64,000 nucleotides of DNA from Ruminococcus flavefaciens AE3010 (lineage in GTDB: Bacteria; Bacillota; Clostridia; Oscillospirales; Ruminococcaceae), in NCBI RefSeq assembly GCF_000526795.1, contig NZ_JAGT01000001.1, forward strand, positions 519,001 to 583,000, in the 5' to 3' direction. Under the pieces are notes generated by a model, which was not told the origin of the DNA, did no database searches, and was given only the letters and a program-made list of their open reading frames with translations. The first letter of the stretch is position 1, and the number at the start of each line of letters is the position of its first letter. Positions 16,692 through 25,405 of this stretch are shown here, in pieces. A program made the translations under genes and the position numbers.

Positions 16692-19037
16692 ATGGAACAG
16701 ACCATTAAAAGTGATAAAAATATTGAAGAGAGCAACATTCTTTATACTGTTGCGATGAGAGGTCTTGTTGCATTCCCTAAAATGGTGATGCACTTTGATG
16801 TTTCAAGATCAAAATCTATCTCTGCTATAGAACATTCCCTTAAAGAGGGAGGCAAGCTTTTTCTTGTAACTCAGCATGAGGCTTATGTTGATAACCCAAA
16901 GGCTTCTGACCTGTACAAGGTCGGTGTTGTTGCTGAGATCAAACAAGTGCTTAAACTGCCTGATAATATCATGAAAGTTCTCGTAGAGGGCGTATACAAG
17001 GCAAATCTTGTTCGTCTTATAGACGACGGAGAGGTTCTGAAAGCAGAAGTAAAGCGCACCCCCACATATTCACGTGCGAAGTTTGATGACGTGGAAGCCG
17101 AAGCACTTATGCGCTCTGTCAAGGACGTTTTTGAGAGATATGCATCATTCTTCCCGAAAATGCCAAAGGAGCTCCTTGCATCTATAATGACTCAGGATTC
17201 TCCGCTGAAGCTTTTTGAAACAGTTACATTCAACTGCAACCTTAATTACAGAGACAAGCAGACTCTTCTTGAAGAGACCAACGTTATCAATAAGCTTTCG
17301 GTACTCTTTGCCTGTCTTACTTCCGAGGTTGAGATACTTGAACTGGAAAATCTTATCAACGAGCAGACTAAGAACAGCATAGATAAGGGTCAGAGAGAGT
17401 TCTATCTCCGTGAACAGCTCCGTGTTATACAGGAGCAGCTCGGCGAGGACGAGGGCGAAGAAGCTTTCGGCTATATCAATGATATAATGGACCTCAAGAT
17501 CGACGAGAAGAGCAGGGAAAAGCTTCTGAAGGAAGCTGACAAGCTCACAAAGCTGCCGCCGTCATCACAGGAAGCATTCGTTATAAAGAATTATCTTGAT
17601 ACTGTTCTTGATCTTCCGTGGGGCAAGTATACAAAAGCTAAGCTCTCAATGGATAAGGCAGAAGCTGTTCTTGAAAAAGACCATTACGGCCTTAAAAAGG
17701 TCAAGGAAAGGATTCTTGAATTCCTTGCAGTCCACATGCTAAATCCTGAAATAAAGGGACAGATAATCTGTCTCGCAGGCCCTCCCGGTATCGGTAAAAC
17801 ATCTATTGCCAAGTCTATAGCAAAGGCTATGGGACGCAAATACGCAAGAGTTTCTCTTGGCGGTGTACGAGATGAAGCTGATATACGCGGACACAGAAAG
17901 ACCTACGTCGGCGCAATGCCGGGACGTGTCATAACCGCACTTACTCAGGCAGGCTCAGCAAACCCGCTCATTCTTTTTGATGAGATCGATAAGCTTTGCA
18001 GTGATATAAAGGGCGATCCTTCATCAGCAATGCTTGAAGTCCTTGATGCAGAGCAGAATTACGCTTTCCGTGATCATTTCATAGAAGTACCTTTTGATCT
18101 GAGCAAGGCTGTATTCATAACAACAGCTAATAACGTAAGCGCTATACCTGCGCCTCTTCTTGACCGTATGGAGGTCATTGAGCTCCCCAGCTATACTGCT
18201 GAGGAAAAGTTCCATATCGCAAAGGAACACCTTGTTCCCAAGCAGCTCAAGGAGCATGGCTTAAAGGCTTCACAGCTGAGAATATCCGACGATGCTATCA
18301 ACGAGCTTATCCAGTATTACACAAAAGAAGCAGGCGTTCGTTCCCTTGAAAGAAGCATTGCCTCACTTTGCAGAAAGACAGCAAAGAAGATAGCAGCTGA
18401 TGAAGCAAAGCGTGTAAGCATCAAAGCCAAAGACATTAACGATTATCTTGGTATCAGAAAGTACCTCAGCGACCTATCTTCTCAAAAAGATCAGGTCGGC
18501 GTTGTAAACGGACTTGCATGGACCTCTGTAGGCGGCGTTCTTATGCCTATAGAAGTTCTTGTTATGAAGGGCACAGGCAAGATTGAGGTAACAGGTTCTC
18601 TCGGCGATGTAATGAAGGAGAGTTCCAAGATAGCAATGAGCTATGTCCGCAGCATTGCCGATAAATACAAGATAGATCCTGATTTTTATAAAGAAAACGA
18701 TCTTCACATACATGCTCCCGAGGGAGCTGTTCCCAAGGACGGTCCGTCGGCGGGCGTTACCATGACTACAGCCCTTGTATCAGCTCTTTCGGGCTTAAAG
18801 GTTCGTTCTGATGTTGCTATGACGGGCGAGGTAACTCTTCACGGACAGGTGCTGCCTATAGGCGGACTTCGTGAAAAGACAATGGCAGCATTCAAGGCAG
18901 GTATAAAAACTGTTATTATACCTGTTGCCAACAAGCCCGATCTTGAAGAAGTTGATAAAGTTGTAAAGGACGCTATCGAATTTGTTTATGCAGAAAATCT
19001 TTCAGATGTTCTTGATACAGCATTGATAAAGAAATGA
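16692..19037 (+). CDS. lon: ATP-dependent Lon protease
   Basis: Degrades misfolded and regulatory proteins in the cytosol. The N-terminal LAN substrate domain spans residues 1-210, then a coiled segment. The AAA+ module has Walker [10 protein letters not shown] (about 360) and Walker [10 protein letters not shown]. The C-terminal protease domain carries the catalytic Ser in [11 protein letters not shown] (about 685) and the Lys in [14 protein letters not shown]. The 781-residue length is normal for LonA. Followed 15 bp later by ysxC, the usual Firmicutes order. The start codon has only a weak SD (GGTGA), which may reflect coupling to the short leader frame. Confidence 0.97.
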   Translation: MEQTIKSDKNIEESNILYTVAMRGLVAFPKMVMHFDVSRSKSISAIEHSLKEGGKLFLVTQHEAYVDNPKASDLYKVGVVAEIKQVLKLPDNIMKVLVEGVYKANLVRLIDDGEVLKAEVKRTPTYSRAKFDDVEAEALMRSVKDVFERYASFFPKMPKELLASIMTQDSPLKLFETVTFNCNLNYRDKQTLLEETNVINKLSVLFACLTSEVEILELENLINEQTKNSIDKGQREFYLREQLRVIQEQLGEDEGEEAFGYINDIMDLKIDEKSREKLLKEADKLTKLPPSSQEAFVIKNYLDTVLDLPWGKYTKAKLSMDKAEAVLEKDHYGLKKVKERILEFLAVHMLNPEIKGQIICLAGPPGIGKTSIAKSIAKAMGRKYARVSLGGVRDEADIRGHRKTYVGAMPGRVITALTQAGSANPLILFDEIDKLCSDIKGDPSSAMLEVLDAEQNYAFRDHFIEVPFDLSKAVFITTANNVSAIPAPLLDRMEVIELPSYTAEEKFHIAKEHLVPKQLKEHGLKASQLRISDDAINELIQYYTKEAGVRSLERSIASLCRKTAKKIAADEAKRVSIKAKDINDYLGIRKYLSDLSSQKDQVGVVNGLAWTSVGGVLMPIEVLVMKGTGKIEVTGSLGDVMKESSKIAMSYVRSIADKYKIDPDFYKENDLHIHAPEGAVPKDGPSAGVTMTTALVSALSGLKVRSDVAMTGEVTLHGQVLPIGGLREKTMAAFKAGIKTVIIPVANKPDLEEVDKVVKDAIEFVYAENLSDVLDTALIKK

Positions 19038-19052
19038 TCGGGAGGGAAGAGC

Positions 19053-19661
19053 GTGAAGCTTAATTACAATAAAGCGGAATTTGCCGCAGCATATGGTAAA
19101 TTCTCGCAGATACCCGCTCCCGAGCGGATAGAGATCGCATTTGCAGGACACTCGAATGTGGGAAAATCTACTCTAATAAACAAATTGTTCAACAGAAAGA
19201 ATCTTGCAAGAGTTAGTTCTGTTCCGGGAAAAACAGCTACTATCAATTTCTACGGACTTGAAAATATCTACTTTGTCGATCTTCCGGGATACGGCTATGC
19301 TAAGGTATCAAAGTCCGAAAAGGACCGCTGGGCAGGACTTATCGAGGGATATCTCGGTTCAGACAGAGATATAAGGCTCGTGTTTATGCTCATTGATATG
19401 CGGCATGCTCCCACAAAAGACGATGTTCATATGATAAACTATCTCATTGATACTGAAATGCCTTTTGTACTTGTACTTACAAAAGCCGACAAGCTCAATA
19501 AGACAGAACGTGCAAAGCGCATGGAGGCATTTAAGACTGAGATACCATGTTTTGAGGACATACACTCTATCCCGTTTTCATCGCAGACATTTGAGGGCGT
19601 TGAGGAACTGAGACAGATAGTTGAGGATATCGCAGACGACAATGACGTCGCTGACGAATAA
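19053..19661 (+). CDS. ysxC: ribosome biogenesis GTPase YsxC/EngB
   Basis: Essential small GTPase for 50S subunit assembly. G1 GHSNVGKST (32-40), G3 DLPGYG (76-81), G4 TKAD (143-146). 202 residues, the family's usual size. It starts with GTG at 19053, behind SD GGGAGGG. Lies between lon and lysA; the lysA SD begins soon after its stop, so the three genes probably form one operon. Confidence 0.96.
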   Translation: MKLNYNKAEFAAAYGKFSQIPAPERIEIAFAGHSNVGKSTLINKLFNRKNLARVSSVPGKTATINFYGLENIYFVDLPGYGYAKVSKSEKDRWAGLIEGYLGSDRDIRLVFMLIDMRHAPTKDDVHMINYLIDTEMPFVLVLTKADKLNKTERAKRMEAFKTEIPCFEDIHSIPFSSQTFEGVEELRQIVEDIADDNDVADE

Positions 19662-19686
19662 ATTATACCCGAAAGGATTGTTACAA

Positions 19687-20985
19687 ATGTTTGTATCCGA
19701 AAATTTAAGCGTTAACGCCGCAGGTAATCTTGCTATCGGCGGAGTTGACACAGTGGAGCTCGCAAAAGAATACGGTACTCCGCTCTATGTCATGGACGAA
19801 CAGGAGATACGCAGAACTCTACGCCGCTTTCATGACAGTATCAACAAATACTATGATGGCAAAGGCAGTGTACACTATGCAAGCAAGGCATTTTCATGCA
19901 TGGAGATGTGCCGAATAGTTGCAAGCGAGGGCGACGGTCTTGACGCTGTTTCCATCGGAGAGCTGTATACGGCTCTCAAAGCAGGCTTCCCTATGGAGAA
20001 AGTCGGCTTCCACGGCAACAATAAAACAGATGAAGAACTTGAATTTGCTGTCGATAATAAGGTAGGTCATATCGTTGTCGACAATATCCCAGAGCTTCAC
20101 AGACTTGAAAGGATAGCTGCTGAAAAGAATGCTGTTCCGCATATCATGTTCCGTATTAAGCCCGGAATTTCTGCTCATACCCACGATAAGATAATGACAG
20201 GTCAGATCGACAGCAAATTCGGATTTGCACTTGAAACTGGCGAAGCGTTTGAAGCTGTAAAGGAAGCGCTTTCCTGTAAGAATGTAGAGCTTGCAGGCGT
20301 TCACTGTCATATCGGCTCACAGATATTCGATATAGTACCATTTGAAGAAGCAGCAAAGGTAATGCTCAGATTTATTGCTAAGGTAAAAAATGAACTTGGA
20401 TTTGAGATCAGGGAACTCAATCTTGGCGGTGGTTTTGGCATAAAGTATACTTCACAGGATGATCCTCAGCCTTTTGAGAATTATCTTGAAAGAGTATCTG
20501 CTGTTGTAAAGGAAGAATGTGCTAAACTTAATATAGAGCAGCCATTCATCTACATAGAGCCCGGAAGATCTGTTGCTGCTCCTGCCGGAATCACTCTTTA
20601 CACTGTCGGAGCAAGAAAGATAATACCTGATATACGTACCTATATTTCAATTGATGGTGGTATGCCTGATAATCCGAGATATATTCTTTACGGTTCGGAG
20701 TATGACGCTGTTGTTGCCAACAAGGCAGGCGAAGAGCGTACAGAAAAGGTCACTATTGCAGGTAAATGCTGCGAAAGCGGAGACCTTATCGGCGAGAATA
20801 TGCCTCTTCAGCACGCAGAAGCAGGCGATATAATCGCTGTGTGCGCAACAGGTGCATATAACTATTCCATGTCTTCAAACTATAACAGACTCCAGAAGCC
20901 TGCTGTAGTATTTGTAAACAACGGTGAATCAAGAATTGCTGTAAAGCGTGAAACACTTGACGATATAATCAGAAACGATATATAA
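19687..20985 (+). CDS. lysA: diaminopimelate decarboxylase
   Basis: Last step of lysine synthesis, meso-diaminopimelate to lysine plus CO2. The PLP-binding Lys67 is in HYASKAFSC; GVHCHIGSQI, NLGGGFGIKY and EPGRSVAAPAG follow in the alanine-racemase-fold barrel. CCESGDLIGENM provides the substrate-site Cys and Glu. A longer frame reaches back into ysxC, but GAAAGGA serves the ATG at 19687 (432 residues). Probably transcribed from the lon promoter. Ends at a terminator. Confidence 0.96.
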   Translation: MFVSENLSVNAAGNLAIGGVDTVELAKEYGTPLYVMDEQEIRRTLRRFHDSINKYYDGKGSVHYASKAFSCMEMCRIVASEGDGLDAVSIGELYTALKAGFPMEKVGFHGNNKTDEELEFAVDNKVGHIVVDNIPELHRLERIAAEKNAVPHIMFRIKPGISAHTHDKIMTGQIDSKFGFALETGEAFEAVKEALSCKNVELAGVHCHIGSQIFDIVPFEEAAKVMLRFIAKVKNELGFEIRELNLGGGFGIKYTSQDDPQPFENYLERVSAVVKEECAKLNIEQPFIYIEPGRSVAAPAGITLYTVGARKIIPDIRTYISIDGGMPDNPRYILYGSEYDAVVANKAGEERTEKVTIAGKCCESGDLIGENMPLQHAEAGDIIAVCATGAYNYSMSSNYNRLQKPAVVFVNNGESRIAVKRETLDDIIRNDI

Positions 20986-20990
20986 GACCA

Positions 20991-21019
20991 ACGGGCAGGA
21001 ATATTTCCTGCCCGTTTTA
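20991..21019 (+). terminator. terminator after lysA
   Basis: 10-bp stem ACGGGCAGGA / TCCTGCCCGT followed by TTTTAT. It lies in the convergent gap to the radical SAM gene; the minus side lacks a T tract. Confidence 0.85.
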
Positions 21020-21961
21020 TCTGTCTGAATATAATCTGCCCTGCCATGTGTCAAGCTCCGCCAGCCTTTTATCGATGCCGCCGAGAACTGCTATTTTATC
21101 GGCACTCCACATAGGAGCGATAAGCTTTCGTTTATCTCCGTCGCCTGTGATTCGCTCGATGACTGTTTCTGGTGGAAGAAGTTCAAGCTGATGTGCGATT
21201 ATATCTATATATTCATCGCGTTCAAGAAGCCTGAACTCGCCATTTGAGTACATTTCAGCCAGCTTAGTTCCGCGGATAACGTGCAGCATCTGGAGCTTAA
21301 CCGCTTCGGGACGAAGCCATGCGACTTCATTGGCAGTTTCAAGCATTTCGCTTTCACTTTCAAACGGAAGCCCGTTTATAACGTGCAGACAGGTGCGTAT
21401 ACCTGCGCTTTTTAACTTAGAATAGCCTCTTTTGAATTCTTCATGAGTGCAGCAGCGATTTATCAGGGAAATCGTCTTTTCGTGACAGCTTTGCATTCCA
21501 AGTTCAACTGTCAGATGAGTTCTGTTGTTTAATTCACAGAGAAGTGATACTATATCGTCAGACAGGCAGTCAGCGCGAGTGCCTATGGATATGCCGAAAA
21601 CATTAGAAAATCCAAGTGCGGTATAGTATGCTTTGCGCAGAAACTCAACAGGAGCGTAAGTATTTGTATTTGCTTGAAAGTATGCAATAAACTCAGCGTC
21701 ATCACCATATTTTGAGCATATTCTGTCTTTTTCAAGCGTTAACTGAGTGAGAATATCAGCTTCTCCGTGTGTAAAATATCCGCTTCCGCTGTCACAGAAG
21801 ATACAGCCGCCCTTACCATTCGAGCCGTCTATATTAGGACACGTCAGACCGAGGTCTATAACAGCTTTATATATTTTTTTGCCAAACGTTTGCTGGTTGT
21901 AATAATTCAGGGTATTATACCGCTTGTTATCACTTGTATATTTAAAAGGATTACTGCTCAT
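21017..21961 (-). CDS. YhcC-type radical SAM protein (TIGR01212)
   Basis: The 4Fe-4S cluster Cys residues are C41, C53 and C56, a C-x11-C-x2-C spacing characteristic of the TIGR01212/YhcC group rather than the common CxxxCxxC. YFQANTNTYAPVEFLRKAY and the region GISIGTRADCLSDDI are also family features. 314 residues. Reaction unknown; relatives have been linked to tRNA modification or stress, not proven. Has its own promoter and SD GGAGAGATG. Confidence 0.92.
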   Translation of the reverse strand: MSSNPFKYTSDNKRYNTLNYYNQQTFGKKIYKAVIDLGLTCPNIDGSNGKGGCIFCDSGSGYFTHGEADILTQLTLEKDRICSKYGDDAEFIAYFQANTNTYAPVEFLRKAYYTALGFSNVFGISIGTRADCLSDDIVSLLCELNNRTHLTVELGMQSCHEKTISLINRCCTHEEFKRGYSKLKSAGIRTCLHVINGLPFESESEMLETANEVAWLRPEAVKLQMLHVIRGTKLAEMYSNGEFRLLERDEYIDIIAHQLELLPPETVIERITGDGDKRKLIAPMWSADKIAVLGGIDKRLAELDTWQGRLYSDR

Positions 21962-21982
21962 ATCATCTCTCCTTGTGAAAAT

Positions 21983-22011
21983 ATGTTATCATATAAGCTA
22001 TGTTTTGTCAA
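21983..22011 (-). promoter_or_regulatory. promoter of the YhcC-type gene
   Basis: Minus strand: TTGACA (22006-22011) and TAACAT (21983-21988) with a 17-bp spacer. Confidence 0.75.
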
Positions 22012-22059
22012 TATTTAGTGTAAAAAAATAAATATAGCAATATATGGTACCTTTGTCTA

Positions 22060-22088
22060 TTGACATTTTGCACAAAATGAGTTAAAAT
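22060..22088 (+). promoter_or_regulatory. promoter of the shikimate-kinase-like gene
   Basis: TTGACA (22060-22065) and TAAAAT (22083-22088), 17-bp spacer. The -35 is about 50 bp from the divergent -35 box of the YhcC-type gene. Confidence 0.78.
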
Positions 22089-22118
22089 GTAATAGTAATC
22101 AAAATTCGAGGTCATCAT

Positions 22119-22628
22119 ATGAATGGAAAGAATATTGTTCTCATCGGTATGCCTGCCGTCGGAAAGAGCACTGTAGGCGTTATTCTTGCGAAACTGCTTG
22201 GTTACAGCTTTGTTGATACCGATCTTGTTATACAGAAAAGCGAAGGCAAGCTTTTGAAGCATATAATTGCCGAAAAGGGAATAGACGGATTTATTGAAAC
22301 TGAAAACCGTATATTGAGCAGTCTTGATGTTACTAATTCTGTGATCTCCACAGGCGGAAGCGTTATTTACGGTGAAGATGCCATGAAGAATCTTTCACGG
22401 AACGGTACAGTGGTCTATCTTAAACTCGATTATCACAAGCTGAAATATCGCCTTCATAACATCAAAAATCGCGGTGTTGTTATTCGGGAGGGACAGACTC
22501 TCAGTTCACTTTACAGGGAAAGAGCCCCTCTTTATGAGAAATATGCCGATATTATCATTGATGAAAACGGCTGCAATATTGAAAAAACAGTTGGAAAGAT
22601 AATGGAGAGCATAGATGCTTACTTGTAA
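22119..22628 (+). CDS. shikimate-kinase-like P-loop kinase lacking the shikimate-binding Arg
   Basis: P-loop GMPAVGKST (10-18), DTD (33-35), STGGS (78-81) and a C-terminal RAPLYEKYADI make it a member of the shikimate kinase superfamily at normal length (169). Two diagnostic features are altered: the substrate-binding FR pair reads FI (58-59), and the lid has NRGVVIREGQTL instead of the GRPLL-type motif. Annotation pipelines usually call such proteins AroK, but they may phosphorylate something else. No aromatic-pathway gene is nearby. Own promoter, short SD CGAGG. Confidence 0.75.
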   Translation: MNGKNIVLIGMPAVGKSTVGVILAKLLGYSFVDTDLVIQKSEGKLLKHIIAEKGIDGFIETENRILSSLDVTNSVISTGGSVIYGEDAMKNLSRNGTVVYLKLDYHKLKYRLHNIKNRGVVIREGQTLSSLYRERAPLYEKYADIIIDENGCNIEKTVGKIMESIDAYL

Positions 22629-22697
22629 GAATTGTACAATTCAGTGTATAAAAAAAAGCGGTATTGCACAATTTTATCCTTTATTTGAAAAAGTGCT

Positions 22698-22726
22698 TTG
22701 ACATTTAGCTAATTATATGTTATAAT
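22698..22726 (+). promoter_or_regulatory. full-consensus promoter of the MinD-like gene
   Basis: TTGACA (22698-22703), 17 bp, TATAAT (22721-22726), with an extended -10 (TGT). Both boxes are exact consensus. Confidence 0.88.
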
Positions 22727-22763
22727 GTACAGTAGGATTATTATTATAAAGTAATTATAAGAC

Positions 22764-22812
22764 TTCCGTGCCGTTTATGCAGCAAAACTGCTCTGGCTTG
22801 CGGATATCGGAA
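22764..22812 (+). promoter_or_regulatory. structured 5' leader of the MinD-like gene
   Basis: Nested inverted repeats: TTCCG (22764-22768) with CGGAA (22808-22812), GCC with GGC, and GCAG / CTGC around a CAAAA loop. The outer right arm runs into the SD (GGAAAGGA), so folding could hide the ribosome site. No known riboswitch recognised. Confidence 0.45.
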
Positions 22813-22822
22813 AGGAACTAAA

Positions 22823-23560
22823 ATGTCTAAAATAATTGCTGTTACATCAGGAAAAGGCGGTACAGGAAAGTCCACTGTATGCGCAGGTATTGGTTATACT
22901 CTTGCAAAACAGGGACACAGGACACTTATCATCGAGCTCGATTTCGGTCTGAGGTGTCTTGATATTATTTTCGGTGTTGAGGATAATATCAAGTATGATC
23001 TGGGCGATGTCCTCAGCGGCAAGAAAAGTGCTCTTGATGCTGTTGCACAGATACCTATGGCTTCAAACCTCAATATTTTGTGCGCACCTAAGACTCTTAC
23101 AGCTGTTAACGCAGAACAGATCGTTGATATATGCCGTTCTGTAAAGAAGTATTTTGAGTATATCATCATCGATACAGGTGCAGGTATCAATTCCCACGTA
23201 TTCGATATTGTTGAACAGGCTAACCTTATACTGGTTGTTTCTACTCCTGATCCTGTATGTATCAGAGATGCCAGCCTCATGTCTGACGAGTTCTACAACA
23301 GAGGAAATAAAAGCCAGAGACTTATCATCAACAAGATAAGCAAGAAGATCATCGGCAGCGAACTCATCACTAACCTTGACGAGATCATCGATAAGGTAGG
23401 AGTACAGCTTATCGGAGTTATCCCTGATGACTTCAAGATGACAGTTGCAACAGGAAAGGGTAATCCTATTCCTACAGACAGCGAAGCCCTCAAGGCTTTC
23501 GATGCTATCTCTAAGAGACTTGGCGGAGAGTTTGTTCCGCTTACAGTAAAAACTGTATAA
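22823..23560 (+). CDS. MinD/ParA-family ATPase
   Basis: Deviant Walker A KGGTGKST (11-18), followed by IIELDFGLRCLDIIFG and DTGAGI, as in MinD septum-placement ATPases and related ParA proteins. 245 residues. The C-terminus ends RLGGEFVPLTVKTV and shows no obvious amphipathic membrane-targeting helix, which classical MinD needs. Neither minC nor minE is adjacent. It may therefore be MinD with a different anchor, or a distinct ATPase positioning another cargo. Followed by mgsA after 41 bp, likely one transcript. Confidence 0.85.
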   Translation: MSKIIAVTSGKGGTGKSTVCAGIGYTLAKQGHRTLIIELDFGLRCLDIIFGVEDNIKYDLGDVLSGKKSALDAVAQIPMASNLNILCAPKTLTAVNAEQIVDICRSVKKYFEYIIIDTGAGINSHVFDIVEQANLILVVSTPDPVCIRDASLMSDEFYNRGNKSQRLIINKISKKIIGSELITNLDEIIDKVGVQLIGVIPDDFKMTVATGKGNPIPTDSEALKAFDAISKRLGGEFVPLTVKTV

Positions 23561-23601
23561 ATCATGAAAATCATTCCGCTTTGCGGGGAAAGGGCAGAAA
23601 T

Positions 23602-24003
23602 ATGAAGATAGCAATTATAGCACATGATGCAAAAAAAGAGCTTATGGTACAGTTCTGCAGCGCGTACTGCGGAATCTTATCCAAGCACACTCTTATCGCT
23701 ACAAATACAACAGGCAAGCAGGTAAGTGAAGCTACAGGACTTCCTATCAAGAGGTATCTCAGCGGTCAGGGGGGAGCAGAGCAGATACTCGCACTTCTCT
23801 CATGTAATGAAGTCGATGTTCTCCTTTTCTTCCGTGATCCTATCAATCCAAAGGCAGCAGATGTTCACGGAATGAATCTTCTCAGACTTTGTGATGTTCA
23901 CAACGTACCTGTTGCTACAAATATCGCTACCGCAGAAGCGCTGATACTCGCTCTTGAAAGAGGCGATCTTGACTGGCGTGAGGTCGGTACCCCCAGCATC
24001 TAA
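23602..24003 (+). CDS. mgsA: methylglyoxal synthase
   Basis: Converts dihydroxyacetone phosphate to methylglyoxal and phosphate, a bypass that frees phosphate when glycolytic intermediates pile up. AHD (7-9), the conserved SGQGGAEQI region, catalytic Asp79 in FFRDP and His100 match E. coli MgsA positions. 133 residues from the ATG at 23602, behind SD GGGGAAAGGG. Downstream of the MinD-like gene, probably cotranscribed, and closed by a hairpin. Confidence 0.95.
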   Translation: MKIAIIAHDAKKELMVQFCSAYCGILSKHTLIATNTTGKQVSEATGLPIKRYLSGQGGAEQILALLSCNEVDVLLFFRDPINPKAADVHGMNLLRLCDVHNVPVATNIATAEALILALERGDLDWREVGTPSI

Positions 24004-24009
24004 ATCTTT

Positions 24010-24038
24010 AATTGTCCCTTTTAAAGGGACAATTTTCA
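24010..24038 (+). terminator. probable terminator after mgsA
   Basis: Inverted repeat AATTGTCCC / GGGACAATT with an A/T loop and TTTT after it. The T tract is short, so read-through to hisS is possible; no separate hisS promoter is visible. Confidence 0.65.
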
Positions 24039-24069
24039 TGTAAAAACAAACAGGAAAGGCTTGAAATCT

Positions 24070-25404
24070 ATGGCAATTAATATCAAACGCCCAAACGGCA
24101 CCGAAGATGTTCTTCCAAAGGATGTCTATAAATGGCATACAATCGAGAAGATCGCAAGAGATACCGCTGAGAGCTTTGGTTTTTCTGAGATCAGGATACC
24201 TACCTTTGAAAATACAGACCTGTTTCTGCGCTCTGTAGGTGAAACTACAGATGTTGTTCAGAAGGAAATGTATACCGTAAAGGCTAAGGAGACTGAGTTC
24301 ACTCTTCGTCCCGAGGGTACAGCAGGTACTATCCGTGCTATGCTCCAGAACGGACTTCTCAATGAGGCGCTGCCTCAGAAGGTATATTATATACTTTCGT
24401 GTTTCCGCCACGAAAGACCACAGGCAGGAAGATTACGTGAGTTCCACCAGTTTGGCCTTGAAATGGCAGGAAGTGCAGCTCCTACAGCAGACGCCGAGGT
24501 AATTTCTCTTGCAAAGAATCTGCTGGATCGCCTTGGCTTGAAGAATATAGAGCTTCATATAAATTCTATCGGATGTCCGACCTGCCGTGCCGAGTACCAC
24601 AAGGCACTCAAAGCTTATTTCGAGCCGCATCGTGAGGAGCTCTGCGATACCTGCAAGGAAAGACTTGTCAAGAATCCTATGAGACTTCTTGACTGCAAGA
24701 GCCCTATATGTAAGGAAATAGGCAAGGACGCTCCTCTGATAATCGATTATCTTTGCGATGAGTGCAAAGAGCATTTTGAAAGCGTTAAAAAGTACCTGAC
24801 AAATTGGAGTATCGATTATATAGTTGATCCCAAGATAGTAAGAGGTCTTGACTATTATACAAAGACTGTTTTTGAGTTTATAACGAACGAAATAGGCGCA
24901 CAGGGTACAGTTTGCGCAGGCGGACGATATGACGGACTTATCGAGCAGCTTGGCGGACAGCACGTTCCCGCTCTTGGCTTTGCCACAGGTATCGAAAGAC
25001 TTCTTCTTGTAATGGACAAGCAGGGCTGTGATTATCTCACTCCCAAGAAGTGCGATATCTACTTCGCAACAATGGGCGACGCTGCACTTGAAAAGGCAAT
25101 GGAGCTCACAAAGGGACTCCGCGAGTACGGCTACTGCGCTGAGTATGATCTCATGGGCAGAGGTATAAAGCCTCAGATGAAGTATGCTAATAAGATCGGC
25201 GCTGTCTATACACTGGTTCTCGGTGATAACGAGCTTCAGGAGGGTAAGGCAAAGCTAAAGGAAATGGAAAGCGGCAAGGAGACAGAGATTCTTCTTAACG
25301 ACAAATTTACAGCAAATTTTGAAAATGAATTTTTCAATAAAGTCCTGGACGTAATGGACGCTGAGGGCAGTCCGATGTTCGCATTCACAGGGGAGGATAA
25401 GTAA
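24070..25404 (+). CDS. hisS: histidyl-tRNA synthetase
   Basis: Class II synthetase charging tRNA-His. N-terminal RPNGTEDVLP, motif 2 region FRHERPQAGRLREFHQFG, the histidine loops RGLDYYTKTVFE and GGRYDGL, and motif 3 GFATGIERLLL are all present, plus the C-terminal anticodon domain. 444 residues. The SD AGGAAAGG favours the ATG at 24070 over a TTG at 24061. One base separates its stop from the aspS start codon, the usual hisS-aspS pair. Confidence 0.97.
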   Translation: MAINIKRPNGTEDVLPKDVYKWHTIEKIARDTAESFGFSEIRIPTFENTDLFLRSVGETTDVVQKEMYTVKAKETEFTLRPEGTAGTIRAMLQNGLLNEALPQKVYYILSCFRHERPQAGRLREFHQFGLEMAGSAAPTADAEVISLAKNLLDRLGLKNIELHINSIGCPTCRAEYHKALKAYFEPHREELCDTCKERLVKNPMRLLDCKSPICKEIGKDAPLIIDYLCDECKEHFESVKKYLTNWSIDYIVDPKIVRGLDYYTKTVFEFITNEIGAQGTVCAGGRYDGLIEQLGGQHVPALGFATGIERLLLVMDKQGCDYLTPKKCDIYFATMGDAALEKAMELTKGLREYGYCAEYDLMGRGIKPQMKYANKIGAVYTLVLGDNELQEGKAKLKEMESGKETEILLNDKFTANFENEFFNKVLDVMDAEGSPMFAFTGEDK

Positions 25405-25405
25405 A

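Noticed and set aside
21767..22262. Plus- and minus-strand ORFs of 83-84 residues around the yhcC/shikimate-kinase-like gap
   Set aside because: They overlap two divergent promoters and conserved coding starts.
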